Source: JAICJR01 sp963848495
GTDB taxonomy: Bacteria; Actinomycetota; Thermoleophilia; Solirubrobacterales; Thermoleophilaceae
Length of the DNA stretch: 64,000 bases
Reading direction: 5' to 3'
Assembly: GCA_963848495.1 (NCBI GenBank)
Contig: CAWKDV010000004.1
Span: 186,001 to 250,000 of the forward strand
Shown here: one piece after another, positions 24,706 to 33,168 of the stretch
Position numbering within the stretch: position 1 is the first letter of the stretch
How the letters are laid out: each line of letters starts with the position of its first letter
Position numbers and translations under genes: made by a program
Notes under the pieces: model-generated
The model's input: the letters and a program-made list of their open reading frames with translations, nothing else
What the model was told of the DNA's origin: nothing
Databases searched by the model: none

Positions 24706-24710
24706 ACTAG
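23733..24710 (+). CDS. IS481-family DDE transposase (copy 2)
   Basis: 325 aa, same protein as copy 1. AAGGAGG (23719-23725) stands 7 bp before the ATG. HTH domain followed by the DDE integrase core (MSDNGACY, NGKAERFIRTL). The last two codons read out of the element: TAC, then AAC whose last two bases and the following TAG come from the target duplication ACTAGG. Any NCTAGN target gives the same in-frame TAG. The intact frame in both copies suggests recent activity. Confidence 0.95.
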   Translation: MKLHANAALSLNQRRRMVRRVVERGWALTEAAAAAEVSERTCSKWVERYLADGEAGLLDRSSAPLSIPHRTPEDRVEAIAALRRLRMTGAEIAFCLGMALSTVSAVLTRIGLGKLSRLEPPEPPNRYERRRAGELLHVDVKKLGRIRGAGHRVTGKRTQRRTTYTPDGRRIGDAGWEFVHVCVDDATRLAYVEVLADEKATTAAGFLRRAVGFYRRHGIHVERVMSDNGACYRSAIHALACRALGLRHLRTRPYRPRTNGKAERFIRTLLAGWVYGAIYGSSTERTAALDGWLWTYNHRRPHGALSHKPPIARLNELNNLPGPYN

Positions 24711-25744
24711 GCGACGTAGACCGGCGTGCCGACGTCGACCTGGTCGTAGAGCTGCTCGACGTCGGGGACGGCCATTCGCACGCAGCCGTGCGAGACCGCG
24801 GAGCCCAGCGAGCCCACCTCGGCGGTGCCGTGGATGCCCGCGCCGCCGTTGAAGCCCATCCAGCGCGCCTTGATCGGATCGTCGGGGCCGGGCGGGATCA
24901 CCTTGCCGGCCAGCTTGCCGGCCCAGGCGCTGTTCGGCACGTGCCAGGACGGATTCACCTGCTTGTCCTGGATGTGGTAGAGCCCGGCGGGGGTCTCGAG
25001 ACCCTGCATGCCCACCGCGATCGGGTAGGCCTTGTCCAGCTTCAGCTTCTTGTAGAAGAACAGCTTGCGGGCGTTGCGGTGCACGAAGATGTAGGTCGGG
25101 TACTTCGACGCCAGCTCGGCGGTGGTGACCTTGGGCTTGGTGATGTCGGCCTCGGCCTGAACGGTGCGAGAGCCGTTGGGGCGCACCAGCGCGGCCCGGA
25201 TCGCGGCGTCGAGCGTCCCGGTGCGCACGGCCAGCCCCAGCTTCGCCGGCACGCGCTGCAGGCCGTCGGGCATTGGCGCGACACGCGCGTCCTGCGGAGG
25301 ACGGTTCACGCGGCGCTGCACGCGCCTCACGAGCCGCTCGACCGCCGAAGTGTCGTAGGTCACCATCGGCGCGACGTCGCTCGTCACGCTGCCGCCGGTG
25401 GCCTCGCGGAAGGCCCTCGTGATCACGAATCCGCCGCGGCTCTTGTCGAGCGCCGCCTGCACCATGGCGTTCACGTCGATCGCCAGGTGCGCCCTCGCCG
25501 CCGACAGCCGGAAGTGGCGGTGGCCGTATCGCACCACGAGCGGCTGCGAGAGCGGCTCGGCCAGACGCTGCTGGAGCACCTGCCGCGCCTCGCTCGCGCT
25601 CATGCCACCGATGTCCACGCCGCCGGCTGAGACGCCCTCCGCGATCTCGTGCTTCTGCGTCGAGTCGTACGCCCAGGCGCTGACCGCAACCGCCAAGAGC
25701 ACGCCCACGAAGACGGCGACGAATACGAAGGAACGGTTCTTCAT
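24707..25744 (-). CDS. L,D-transpeptidase (YkuD family)
   Basis: 345 aa from the ATG at 25744. An N-terminal membrane anchor or signal (FVFVAVFVGVLLAVAVSAWA) exports it. Residues about 35-215 are two PG_binding_4/VanW-associated modules (VSAGGVDIGGMSASEARQVL). The C-terminal YkuD domain has HRNARKLFFYK, then GIHGT and the catalytic SHGCVRM with Cys near 321. It makes 3-3 peptidoglycan cross-links or attaches proteins. Its TAG stop lies in the CTAG used by IS copy 2. A 120-bp leader precedes it. Confidence 0.92.
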   Translation of the reverse strand: MKNRSFVFVAVFVGVLLAVAVSAWAYDSTQKHEIAEGVSAGGVDIGGMSASEARQVLQQRLAEPLSQPLVVRYGHRHFRLSAARAHLAIDVNAMVQAALDKSRGGFVITRAFREATGGSVTSDVAPMVTYDTSAVERLVRRVQRRVNRPPQDARVAPMPDGLQRVPAKLGLAVRTGTLDAAIRAALVRPNGSRTVQAEADITKPKVTTAELASKYPTYIFVHRNARKLFFYKKLKLDKAYPIAVGMQGLETPAGLYHIQDKQVNPSWHVPNSAWAGKLAGKVIPPGPDDPIKARWMGFNGGAGIHGTAEVGSLGSAVSHGCVRMAVPDVEQLYDQVDVGTPVYVA

Positions 25745-25864
25745 CTGGAGGGGGCCAACCCGGTGCCTCCCGGGGCAAGCCTGCGAATTGTGGCCTACAG
25801 GGCGGCAGTTATGCAACCCAGGGCGAAACTGCAACCTGGCTTGCGGTTCAGGGGCGTCCCCCGC
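25745..25864 (-). promoter_or_regulatory. Structured leader region of the L,D-transpeptidase gene
   Basis: Two adjacent imperfect direct repeats (25798-25818 and 25819-25836, each CAGGGCG...GCAACC) are enclosed by long-range arms GCAAGCCTG (25775-25783) and CTGGCTTGC (25836-25844), 8 of 9 paired. The transcribed strand also begins GAGCGGGGGACGCC. This could be a folded 5' leader. I could not match it to a known riboswitch class. The gap must also hold the promoter unless the gene is co-transcribed with the epimerase. Confidence 0.4.
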
Positions 25865-27214
25865 TCAGGGTCTCGAGCCCATGGCCCTTCTCGAGAGCAC
25901 GGCCTCGATTGCGCCCACGACGCCCTCTCTGGCGCGGTTTTCGCTCTCGTAGTCGCGCAGCGCCTCGAGGTCCGAGGCCTCGAGCGAGCCGAGCAGCGAG
26001 ATGATCTCCTCGGCGTCGAGGTCGTCGTAGTGCTCGACGGGCGGCTCTGCCGCGGTCTCGGGTGTCGGGTCTCGGGTGTCGGGAACCGCTTCATGGGCAG
26101 GCTCGGTGATCCGTGATCCGTGATCGGTGATCCTCGGCTCCTCCACAGCGGCGGGCGCCCGCTCTCCCCGCCCCACGGAGCCGCGCACGTGCGGGCTCCA
26201 CCTCAGGAACTCCTCCACGTCGTGCTCGTAGGTATACGACTCGCGGGCGCCGCGCAGGATCGGCTCGAGACGGAGGTGCTCGGCCAGCTTCAGCACGGTC
26301 TCGCGCGACGTGTAGCGGTAGCCGAAGCCGGTCGACTTGAGCTTGCGGTTGTCGAGCCCGCGGCCGAAGCGAAGCTGGCTCAGCATCTCGGGCGGGATCC
26401 GCAGCCCCGCGCGGCGCAGCACCATCGCGGCGAGGCCGGTGCCCCACGGCGGCAGGATCGGCGCGTAGGGCTTGCCGAGCAGTCCGATCACCTCGCTCAG
26501 AGAGAGGATGCCGTCGGCCCCCACGTTGTAGACGCCGGGCAGGTCCTCCCGCAGCGCATGAGCGAGCGCCGCGACCACGTCGTCCTCGTGGACGAACTGG
26601 TAGCGGGGGTCGAAGCCCAGGATCATGGGCACCGCCGGCAGCCGGAACAGCGCCGTGTGCGAGGTCTTCACCGACGGCCCGAGCACGTTGGTGCAGCGCA
26701 GCGTCGTCACGGTGGTGTCCGGGTTGTGCTCGGCGAACTCGTTCACGGCCGCCTCGGCGTCGAGGATGTCGCGCTCGATCGGCGTGGCCGGCGGGTGCGG
26801 GCGCCCCATCCCCTCGGTGAAGAACGCCGGGTCGTCCTGAGCCGTGCCGTAGAAGTGCGCGGAGGACTTGAACACGAGCTTGCTGACACGGCATTGCGGC
26901 CCGCTGCAGGCCGCGAGGATGTTCATCGTGCCGATGACGTTGTTCTCGTGGGCCAGGCGGGCGGATGTGCTCGCCGACTCCACCACGAGCCGGGTGTCCA
27001 CGACGGTGTCGATCTCCGCCGCCTCCACGATCCGCCGGAGCAGCGCGTGCTGGGTGCCCACCCGCACGAACTCCGTCCGCTCGAGCTCACGGGTCGGGTC
27101 CTCGGAGTCGACGCCGATGATCACCTCGATCTCGGGGTCCTGCTCGAGCGCCTGCGCCAGCCGGCCGCCCCAGTAGGTCGACAGGCCCGTAACCAGAATG
27201 CGCTTCGAGCCCAT
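25865..27214 (-). CDS. NAD-dependent epimerase/dehydratase with extra C-terminal domain
   Basis: 449 aa from the ATG at 27214, which overlaps the acyltransferase stop (TGATG). Extended SDR: nucleotide-binding RILVTGLSTYWGGRLA, DTVVDTRLV, KLVFKSSAHFYG. The usual YxxxK is altered around IERDILDAEAAVNEFA, so catalysis by the classic route is doubtful and a binding or regulatory role is possible. Residues about 350-395 are a low-complexity linker encoded by heptamer repeats (RITDHGSRITE, DTRDPTPET). After it comes a helical domain (DDLDAEEIISLLGSLEASDL). It lies in tandem with an acyltransferase, a pair I recall from other actinobacteria. Confidence 0.75.
   Translation of the reverse strand: MGSKRILVTGLSTYWGGRLAQALEQDPEIEVIIGVDSEDPTRELERTEFVRVGTQHALLRRIVEAAEIDTVVDTRLVVESASTSARLAHENNVIGTMNILAACSGPQCRVSKLVFKSSAHFYGTAQDDPAFFTEGMGRPHPPATPIERDILDAEAAVNEFAEHNPDTTVTTLRCTNVLGPSVKTSHTALFRLPAVPMILGFDPRYQFVHEDDVVAALAHALREDLPGVYNVGADGILSLSEVIGLLGKPYAPILPPWGTGLAAMVLRRAGLRIPPEMLSQLRFGRGLDNRKLKSTGFGYRYTSRETVLKLAEHLRLEPILRGARESYTYEHDVEEFLRWSPHVRGSVGRGERAPAAVEEPRITDHGSRITEPAHEAVPDTRDPTPETAAEPPVEHYDDLDAEEIISLLGSLEASDLEALRDYESENRAREGVVGAIEAVLSRRAMGSRP
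26055..26133. repeat. Two heptamer repeat arrays inside the epimerase gene
   Basis: 26055-26082: four units alternating GTCTCGG and GTGTCGG. 26106-26133: four units, GTGATCC with one GTGATCG. Both are in the linker between the Rossmann domain and the C-terminal helical domain. Different unit sequences from the other arrays but the same 7-bp period. Confidence 0.85.
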
Positions 27215-28116
27215 CAGAACCACACCGACGTTCGCTGCTCGAGCATCTCGAAGAGGTTCTCCTGGATCCGGGCGCGGATGTCGTGGGCCACGGTCTGGAC
27301 GAGCGACTTGTCCTGGTCGAGGCCCTCCTCGTCGAACTGGATCGGGTCGAGGAAGCGGATGTGGAACTTGGCGGGCAGGTAGCCGAGCATGCCGAGCAGG
27401 CCGAAGTGCGGGAAGGTCGGCGTGAGCGGGGCGTAGAGCAGCCCGGTGAGCTTCTGTAGCGGGCTGAGGTGCGCGAAGATCGGCGCGGCCTCCTCGGCGC
27501 CGACCACGCAGACGGGCACAATCGGCGCCCGCGCGCGCATGGCCGCCTCCACGAAGCCGCCGCGGCCGAAGCGCCGCAGCCGGTAGCGGTTCTTGTAGAG
27601 CTTCTCGGTGCCCTTGCGGCCCTCCGGGAAGACCAGCACGAGCTGCTGCTCGTCGTACAGCAGCCGGTGCACGTTGGCCGGGTGGGCCGCGACGCAGCCG
27701 ACCTTCGGGATCAGCATCGAGAAGCCCGGATAGCCCTTGAAGAAGTGCTCGACGGTGATGTTCACCGGCCGCGGGTGCGGATGCTCCTCGCGGATCGCCT
27801 TGTTGATCATCGACGCGTCGGGCGGCAGTGCGCCGGAGTGGTTCGACACGATCAGGGCGCCGCCCGTGGCCGGCACGTTCTCGATGCCCTCCACCTCGCA
27901 GCGGAACCAGTAGTTGTAGAGGAAGTCGCCGAGCGTCCGGTCGAGCAGGCCCTCGACCCGCTCCGACCGGCCCCAGTCATTGAGCGTGCGCTCCGGCTCG
28001 AGCCCCGGAAGGTAGCGGCGCAGGTCGCCCTCATACGGCACGGGCAGCTCTGCGCCGTCCGCGCCTCCGTTCACCGCCTCGTCCGGGCGCAGGCTCGTAC
28101 GTGCCCGTTCCGCCAT
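27214..28116 (-). CDS. Lysophospholipid/1-acylglycerol-3-phosphate acyltransferase-like protein
   Basis: 300 aa from the ATG at 28116. PlsC/LPLAT fold: acceptor-site motif SNHSGALPPDASM (an NH-x(6)-D variant seen in MGAT-like LPLATs in place of NHx4D), then FPEGRKGTEK and an IVPVCVVGAEE motif. A membrane-associated segment follows (LTGLLYAPLTPTFPHFGLLG). Acylates a lysophospholipid or related acceptor. Partner of the epimerase gene downstream by a one-base overlap. Confidence 0.85.
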   Translation of the reverse strand: MAERARTSLRPDEAVNGGADGAELPVPYEGDLRRYLPGLEPERTLNDWGRSERVEGLLDRTLGDFLYNYWFRCEVEGIENVPATGGALIVSNHSGALPPDASMINKAIREEHPHPRPVNITVEHFFKGYPGFSMLIPKVGCVAAHPANVHRLLYDEQQLVLVFPEGRKGTEKLYKNRYRLRRFGRGGFVEAAMRARAPIVPVCVVGAEEAAPIFAHLSPLQKLTGLLYAPLTPTFPHFGLLGMLGYLPAKFHIRFLDPIQFDEEGLDQDKSLVQTVAHDIRARIQENLFEMLEQRTSVWF

Positions 28117-28189
28117 CGCGGCGATTCTGCCAGTCCTGGCCCGGCTACGACGCCGAGCCGCCTGCCCCCCACAGTACGATCCGCGCCGA

Positions 28190-28906
28190 ATGCGAACCAA
28201 GGACGAGGTGCGGCAGGAGATCTGGCGCGCGATGGACCGCGAGGGGGTGTCCCGCTTCCCGGGCGCCGAGGGCCGGATCCCCAACTTCGCGGGCGCCAAG
28301 CAGGCGGCCGAGCGGCTCGCCAGGCACCCGGACTGGATCCGCGCCGAGACGATCAAGGCGAACCCGGACTCGCCGCAGACGCACGCGCGCCGGCTCGCCC
28401 TCGCCCAGGGCAAGTGCCTCGTGATGGCCGTGCCGCGCCTGCGCGAGGAGCACCCCTTCCGGCTGCTCGACCCGCGCAAGCTGGGCGCCGATCAGTTGCG
28501 CGAGGCCGCCACGATCAAGGGCGCGCTCCGTCACGGCATGGTCATCGACCTCGAGCAGGTGCCGCAGCTCGACTTCATCCTCAGCGGCTCGGTTGCCGTC
28601 AACCTCAAGGGCGCCCGCGTGGGCAAGGGCGGCGGCTTCTCGGACCTCGAGTACGGGCTGCTGTCCGAGGCCGGCAAGGTCGACCGGCGCACGGTCATCG
28701 CCACCACCGTCCACCCGCTCCAGATCGTGCGCGAGAACCTGATGGTCACCGGGCACGACACGCCCGTCGACCTGGTCGCCACCCCGCGCGCCGTGATCGA
28801 GGTCGAGCGCGCCTACGACCGCCCGCGCGGGATCAGCTGGGACCACCTCCAGCCGCCGCAGATCCACGAGATCCCGGTGCTGGAGCGGATGGGCTACGCG
28901 GGGTAG
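28190..28906 (+). CDS. 5-formyltetrahydrofolate cyclo-ligase-like protein
   Basis: 238 aa. Matches the long MTHFS-like form: MRTKDEVRQEIWRAMDREGV at the start, ANPDSPQTHARRLALAQGK for the nucleotide/phosphate region, GARVGKGGGFSDLEYGLL for the folate and Mg-ATP site. Converts 5-formyl-THF to 5,10-methenyl-THF in one-carbon metabolism; some relatives of this longer type have other or unknown substrates. It diverges from the acyltransferase gene and is followed by a heptamer array. Confidence 0.85.
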   Translation: MRTKDEVRQEIWRAMDREGVSRFPGAEGRIPNFAGAKQAAERLARHPDWIRAETIKANPDSPQTHARRLALAQGKCLVMAVPRLREEHPFRLLDPRKLGADQLREAATIKGALRHGMVIDLEQVPQLDFILSGSVAVNLKGARVGKGGGFSDLEYGLLSEAGKVDRRTVIATTVHPLQIVRENLMVTGHDTPVDLVATPRAVIEVERAYDRPRGISWDHLQPPQIHEIPVLERMGYAG

Positions 28907-28910
28907 ACCG

Positions 28911-28935
28911 CGCACTGCGGACTACGGACTGCGGA
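28911..28935. repeat. Heptamer repeat between convergent genes
   Basis: About 3.5 units of CGGACTG and variants filling nearly the whole gap between the stop of the cyclo-ligase gene (28906) and that of the HAD gene (28936). Same unit, on the other strand, as CCGCAGT. Confidence 0.8.
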
Positions 28936-29496
28936 TCAGCCCAGATCCCGTAGCACGGGCTCCAGGCAGTCCCGCAGCTCGTCCCAGTCCTTCGCGCCGA
29001 TCGCCCCTCCGCTCGACCAGCTCCTCGTTCCAAGGGTGGATGATCGTCGCGGCGACGATGCCCTCCTCGCTCGCGCGGCGCAGGTTCACCGGGCTGTCGT
29101 CCACGAGCACGTGCACCCCGAGCTCGCGGCAGCGCGGGACCTTGTCGAACGAGCAGTGGAGGTCGTCGTACGGCATGCCGATCCGCTCGAGCCACTCCGC
29201 AGTGGCCGGCCGCGCCCGCTCGTGCCGGTGGCTCGTGATGTGGATCCAGTGGCCCTGCTCGCTCCAGGCCTTCACCGTCTCCACCGCGCCTGGGTAGGGC
29301 TCGGCCGGCGAGGACGTTCTCGTGCGGTGGCTCTCCTCCACGCAGGCGATGAGCTGGTCGCGCTCCAGCAGGGTCACATCCCAGTCGGCTGCGCCTTGTA
29401 CGGCAGCTCGATGCCGAAGCGCGCCTGCGAGATCCGATCGATCAGGTCCCAGTAGTGGTGCAGCGTGGAATCGATGTCGAGAGCGATTTTCGCCAT
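28936..29496 (-). CDS. HAD-family 5'-nucleotidase-like protein, frameshifted
   Basis: The N-terminus MAKIALDIDSTLHHYWDLID (ATG at 29496) carries the DxD nucleophile motif of 5'(3')-deoxyribonucleotidase-like HAD enzymes. The middle is in another frame (VKAWSEQGHWIHITSHRH, VLVDDSPVNLRRASEEG, the last with the DD metal site). The C-terminus (IGAKDWDELRDCLEPVLRD, stop 28938-28936) is in a third position. At least two indels, near 29390 and 29010, are needed to join them. All catalytic motifs exist, so sequence errors are at least as likely as real decay. Confidence 0.75.
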
Positions 29497-29524
29497 CGGT
29501 GGGTACGGTAGAGATCTCAATGGC

Positions 29525-30519
29525 GTGGTTCTTTCCGTCGACGGCGCGTCCCGCCACCCCCCGCGCGGCCCGCCGCGGCGGACAGAGAGCTACGGCGCGA
29601 CCGCGCAGCCCGACTGGCGCGGCGTCGATTGGCGCGAGCACCTGCACCGGATCGAGCATCGACGGCGCCGCGTGAACTACGTGGACATCGGCTCTGGCGA
29701 CGGCCCGCCGATCGTCTTCGTCCACGGCCTCGGCGGCGCCTGGCAGAACTGGCTCGAGAACATCCCCCGCGCCGCCGCCGAGCGGCGCGACGATCGCGCT
29801 CGACCTGCCCGGCTTTGGCGGTCCGAGATGCCGCCCGACGAGATCTCGGTCCGGAACTACGGCCGACTGTGTGAAGAGCTCTGCGAGCACCTCGGCCTGG
29901 GCGAGGTGGTGCTCGTCGGCAACTCGATGGGCGGCTTCATCAGCGCCGAGGTGGCGATCCGCGCCCACAGCGGGTCGCGCGGCTTGTGCTGGTGTCCGCC
30001 GCCGGGATCTCGATCACCAACCTGCGGCGGCGGCCCGTCGAGACCTGGGGTCGGGCGGCCGCCGCGCTCGGCGTCTACGGCCTCGCCCACGTCCGCGAGC
30101 TGGTCGTCCGCCCCCGGCTTCGCCACGCGGCGCTCGGCTACGTCGTCCGGCACCCGACGCGCCTGGCCCCCGACCTGTGCTGGGAGCTCATGAGCGCCGC
30201 CGGCCGCCCCGGCTTCATCGGAGCGCTCGAGGCGCTGCTCGACTACGACTTCCGCGACCGCCTGCGCGACATCCGCGTCCCCACCCTGATCATCTGGGGC
30301 GCCAACGACATGCTCGTGCCGGTGAAGGACGCCTCCGAGTTCGAGCGCCGGATCCCCGAGTCGCGCAAGGTGATCTTGGACGACACCGGCCACGTGGCGA
30401 TGATCGAGCGCCCGGAGACGTTCAACCGCTACCTGTTGGAGTTCGCCCGGGGCGGCCCGCCGATTCCGCCGCCGCCGGCCCCGCCGACGCGGAGGACGCC
30501 CCGGCCGTCAGGTGCGTGA
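29525..30519 (+). CDS. Alpha/beta hydrolase, frameshifted
   Basis: Oxyanion-hole block VFVHGLGGAWQNW, then a disturbed stretch at about 29785-29820 where another frame gives TIALDLPGFGGSEMP, then nucleophile elbow VLVGNSMGGF (Ser). A further shift near 29965 leads to LVLVSAAGISITNLRRRPVE, and the rest to 30519 holds the acid (IIWGANDMLVP) and the His (DDTGHVAMIERP). At least three indels. The start is uncertain; GTG 29525 is the earliest sensible one. The C-terminal tail overlaps the opposing ilvD end by 98 bp, which probably reflects another error. Confidence 0.75.
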
Positions 30520-32190
30520 GCGCGCCCTCGGCCGCCGAGCCGACGTGGCGGGCGTACTTCGCCAGCACGCCGTGCCCGTTCACGCGCGGCGCCGGCGACT
30601 CGTAGGCCGCCACCCGCTCGCGGATCTCGTCGTCCGACAGCTCCACACGGAGCTCACGGGCCGTCACATCGAACTCGATGATGTCGCCGTCCCGCACGGC
30701 GGCGATTGGCCCGCCGCGCGGCGCCTCTGGGGCCACGTGGCCCGCCATCAGGCCGCGGGTGGCGCCTGAGAAGCGGCCGTCGGTCAGCAGCGCCACCTCC
30801 TCGCCAAGGCCCTCGCCGACCAGCGCCGCGGTGACCTGGAGCATCTCGCGCATGCCGGGGCCGCCGGACGGGCCCTCGTTGCGGATCACGACGACGTCAC
30901 CCGGCTTGATCTGGCGAGCCGCCACCGCGGCGAAGGCCTCCTCCTCGGACTCGAACACGCGCGCCGGTCCGCGGTGGGAGCGCCGCGAGTAGCCGGTCAG
31001 CTTGACCACGCAGCCGTCGGGCGCCAGGTTGCCGTGCAGGATGGCGAGGCCGCCGGTCTCGCTGATCGGGGCGTCGAGCGGGCGCACGACCTCCTGGCCG
31101 TCGGCCTCCTCGACCAGCGTCGGCCTCCTCGCCGATCGTCCTGCCGCTGACGGTGAGCGCGTCCTCGTGCAGGAGGCCCGGCGTCCTTCAGGCGCTTGGC
31201 ATCACGAGCCGCATGCCGCCCGCGTGGTAGAGGTCGGCGGCCACGAAGCGGCCGCTCGGCTTCAGGTCGGCGAGCAGCGGCGTCCTCGAGCTGATGCGGT
31301 CGAAGTCGTCGATCGAGAGCGGCACGCCCGATCTCGTTCGCGATCGCCATCAGGTGGAGCACCGCGTTGGTCGAGCCGCCGGTGGCGGCCACGCAGGCGA
31401 TCGCGTTCTCGAGCGCGTCGCTCGTGATGACCGCGCTCGGGCGAAGGTCCTTCTCGAGCAGCTCCATCACGAGCCGGCCGCAGTCCTCCGCCACCTGGCC
31501 CTTCTTGCCGTCCTCGGCGGGCACCATGCCGCTGCCCATCGGCGAGATGCCGAGCACCTCGAACGCCGTGGCCATCGTGTTCGCGGTGAACTGGCCGCCG
31601 CAGGCGCCGGCGCCCGGAGAGGCGACGCCCTCGAGCTCGTGCAGGTCCTCGTCGCTCATGCTCCCCGCGGCGTGGGCGCCGACCGCCTCGAACACGTCCT
31701 GGATCGTCACGTCCTTGCCGCGGAAGCGACCGGGCAGGATCGAGCCGCCGTAGAGCATCAGGCTGGGCACGTCGAGCCGCGCCAGCGCCATCACGCAGCC
31801 GGGGATCGTCTTGTCGCAGCCCGACATGGCGATCACCGCGTCGAACATGTGGCCGCGCGCGACCAGCTCGATCGAGTCGGCGACCAGCTCCCGGCTCACC
31901 AGTGAGGTCTTCATGCCCGCCGTGCCCATCGTGATCCCGTCCGAGATCGCCACGGTGTTGAACTCCATCGGCGTGCCGCCCGCCGCGCGCACGCCGTCCT
32001 TCACCCGCTCCGCGAGGCGGCGCAGGTGGAAGTTGCACGGCATCGTCTCGGTCCAGGTGTTGGCGATGCCGACTATCGGCCGCTGCAGCGCGTCTTCGTC
32101 GTAGCCGATGCCGCGCAGGTAGGCCCGCGCCGGCGCCCGCTCGGGCCCGTCGAGGATCGCCCTACTCGGGCGCCGTGGCTGTCCGCTCAC
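30422..32190 (-). CDS. ilvD: Dihydroxy-acid dehydratase, several frameshifts
   Basis: Branched-chain amino acid synthesis: dehydrates 2,3-dihydroxy acids to 2-keto acids with an Fe-S cluster. GTG start at 32190 overlaps the upstream stop (GTGA). N-terminal two thirds are clean to about 31340: NTWTETMPCNFHLRRLAE, cluster Cys in SGCDKTIPGCVMA, GACGGQFTANTMA. Between about 31080 and 31340 the frame changes several times (SIDDFDRISSRTPLLADLKP, GRFVAADLYHAGGMRLVM, HEDALTVSGRTIGE). A 14-bp sequence occurs twice there (31099 and 31118). The C-terminal part is clean again (GLAILHGNLAPDGCVVKLTG). The tail past residue GSAAEGA runs into the hydrolase gene. Confidence 0.88.
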
Positions 32191-32795
32191 GTCGGGCGAG
32201 CCTCGAAGGAGTCGGAGCCGCGCCGCTGGCGCTCCCACTCGGCAAGCCGCCACAGGTCGCGGCGTACGCGTCCGGGATCGATCTGGCGCCCCGGCAGGTG
32301 CATGTTGGCGTTGCGGATCAGCCGTTCCTCGTCGCCCGTCAGCGCCATCCACTTGGCGAGCACGTCGTCGGAGTCGGGCAGCCGCGAGTGCGAGATCGCA
32401 CGCGTGAGGTCCGGGAACTCGACGCAGTATTCGCTCAGGAGCCGCCGCGTCTTCGGCACGTAGGCCACGATCGGCTTGTGCGGGTAGACGAGGTAGGCGT
32501 AGGCGGGCTCGCCGCTGGCCGGGTCCGACGGGCGCAGCCGGCCGAAGACCCGAATGAAGCCGAGGTCGCGGTACATCGCCCACTCCGCGCCGTTGACGCA
32601 GGAGCGCAGCAGCTCGCGGGCGCGCTGCTCGGCACGCCGCTCACGGCCGGGATCGTGCAGCTCGAGCCGCTCACGCCGCGGCGTGCGCACACGCTGCGCG
32701 GAGCGGCGCCTCTGCCAGCCCGACCACACACTCAGGAGCGACGGCAGCGCAAGCACCGAAGCGACGAGGGCCAGGGCTAGGAGAGCGAGCAGCAT
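32187..32795 (-). CDS. Conserved hypothetical protein with N-terminal membrane anchor
   Basis: 202 aa. One N-terminal membrane helix (LLALLALALVASVLALPSLL), then a basic stretch (RRRSAQRVRTPRRERLE) and a cytoplasmic domain of about 150 residues: AEWAMYRDLGFIRVFGRLR, AYAYLVYPHKPIVAYVPKT, RRLLSEYCVEFPDL, then PGRVRRDLWRLAEWERQRR. No family recognised. It lies directly before ilvD with a 4-bp overlap, and 3 bp after the 77-aa gene, so they may form one transcript. Confidence 0.65.
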   Translation of the reverse strand: MLLALLALALVASVLALPSLLSVWSGWQRRRSAQRVRTPRRERLELHDPGRERRAEQRARELLRSCVNGAEWAMYRDLGFIRVFGRLRPSDPASGEPAYAYLVYPHKPIVAYVPKTRRLLSEYCVEFPDLTRAISHSRLPDSDDVLAKWMALTGDEERLIRNANMHLPGRQIDPGRVRRDLWRLAEWERQRRGSDSFEARPT

Positions 32796-32798
32796 CGG

Positions 32799-33032
32799 TC
32801 AGCCACCTGCCGCCCGCGGGAAGAAGATCACCCGCTCGGCGTCAGCCGGGATCTCGGTGAAGTCCCGCACCATCTGCGCCTCGCGGCGCCCGGTACCGGG
32901 CTCAGTTGTCGGCACGGCGGCCCACATTCCCTCGTCGAGCTGCCGGCGGAACTCCTCCACCAGCCGCTCTTCGTCCTCGCGCGTGCTCGGATCGCCCTCG
33001 GCAAGGAGGACTTCGCCATATCCGGGCTTCAT
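32799..33032 (-). CDS. Small acidic conserved hypothetical protein
   Basis: 77 aa: MKPGYGEVLLAEGDPSTRED, a charged helix (EERLVEEFRRQLDEGMWAAV) and a C-terminal part (DFTEIPADAERVIFFPRAAGG, cut here). An AAGGAGA-like site precedes the ATG. The FTEIPADAERVIFFPRA phrase and the length suggest a domain without its own enzyme activity. No family recognised. First gene of the group that continues into the 202-aa protein and ilvD. The 136 bp upstream, up to thiD, hold nothing I can name. Confidence 0.6.
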   Translation of the reverse strand: MKPGYGEVLLAEGDPSTREDEERLVEEFRRQLDEGMWAAVPTTEPGTGRREAQMVRDFTEIPADAERVIFFPRAAGG

Positions 33033-33168
33033 ACGGAGGAACTTGATCGGGGTCTCCTTTAGCGCTCAGCCGCACCGTCTCGGCGCCCACCGCCGGGTGG
33101 ACGCCGATTATGCCAGAGGCCCACACCAGTTCGGAGTCCGTACCCCGCTGCGGTCCCCACGACCGCTC

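Noticed and set aside
25745..25864. c-di-AMP (ydaO) or cobalamin riboswitch
   Set aside because: Only the GAGCGGGGGA start fits ydaO; the later conserved blocks are missing, and no cobalamin core motif is present.
28936..32190. True pseudogenes for the HAD protein, hydrolase and ilvD
   Set aside because: All catalytic motifs are intact in one frame or another and lesions cluster regardless of gene, which favours sequence error over decay.
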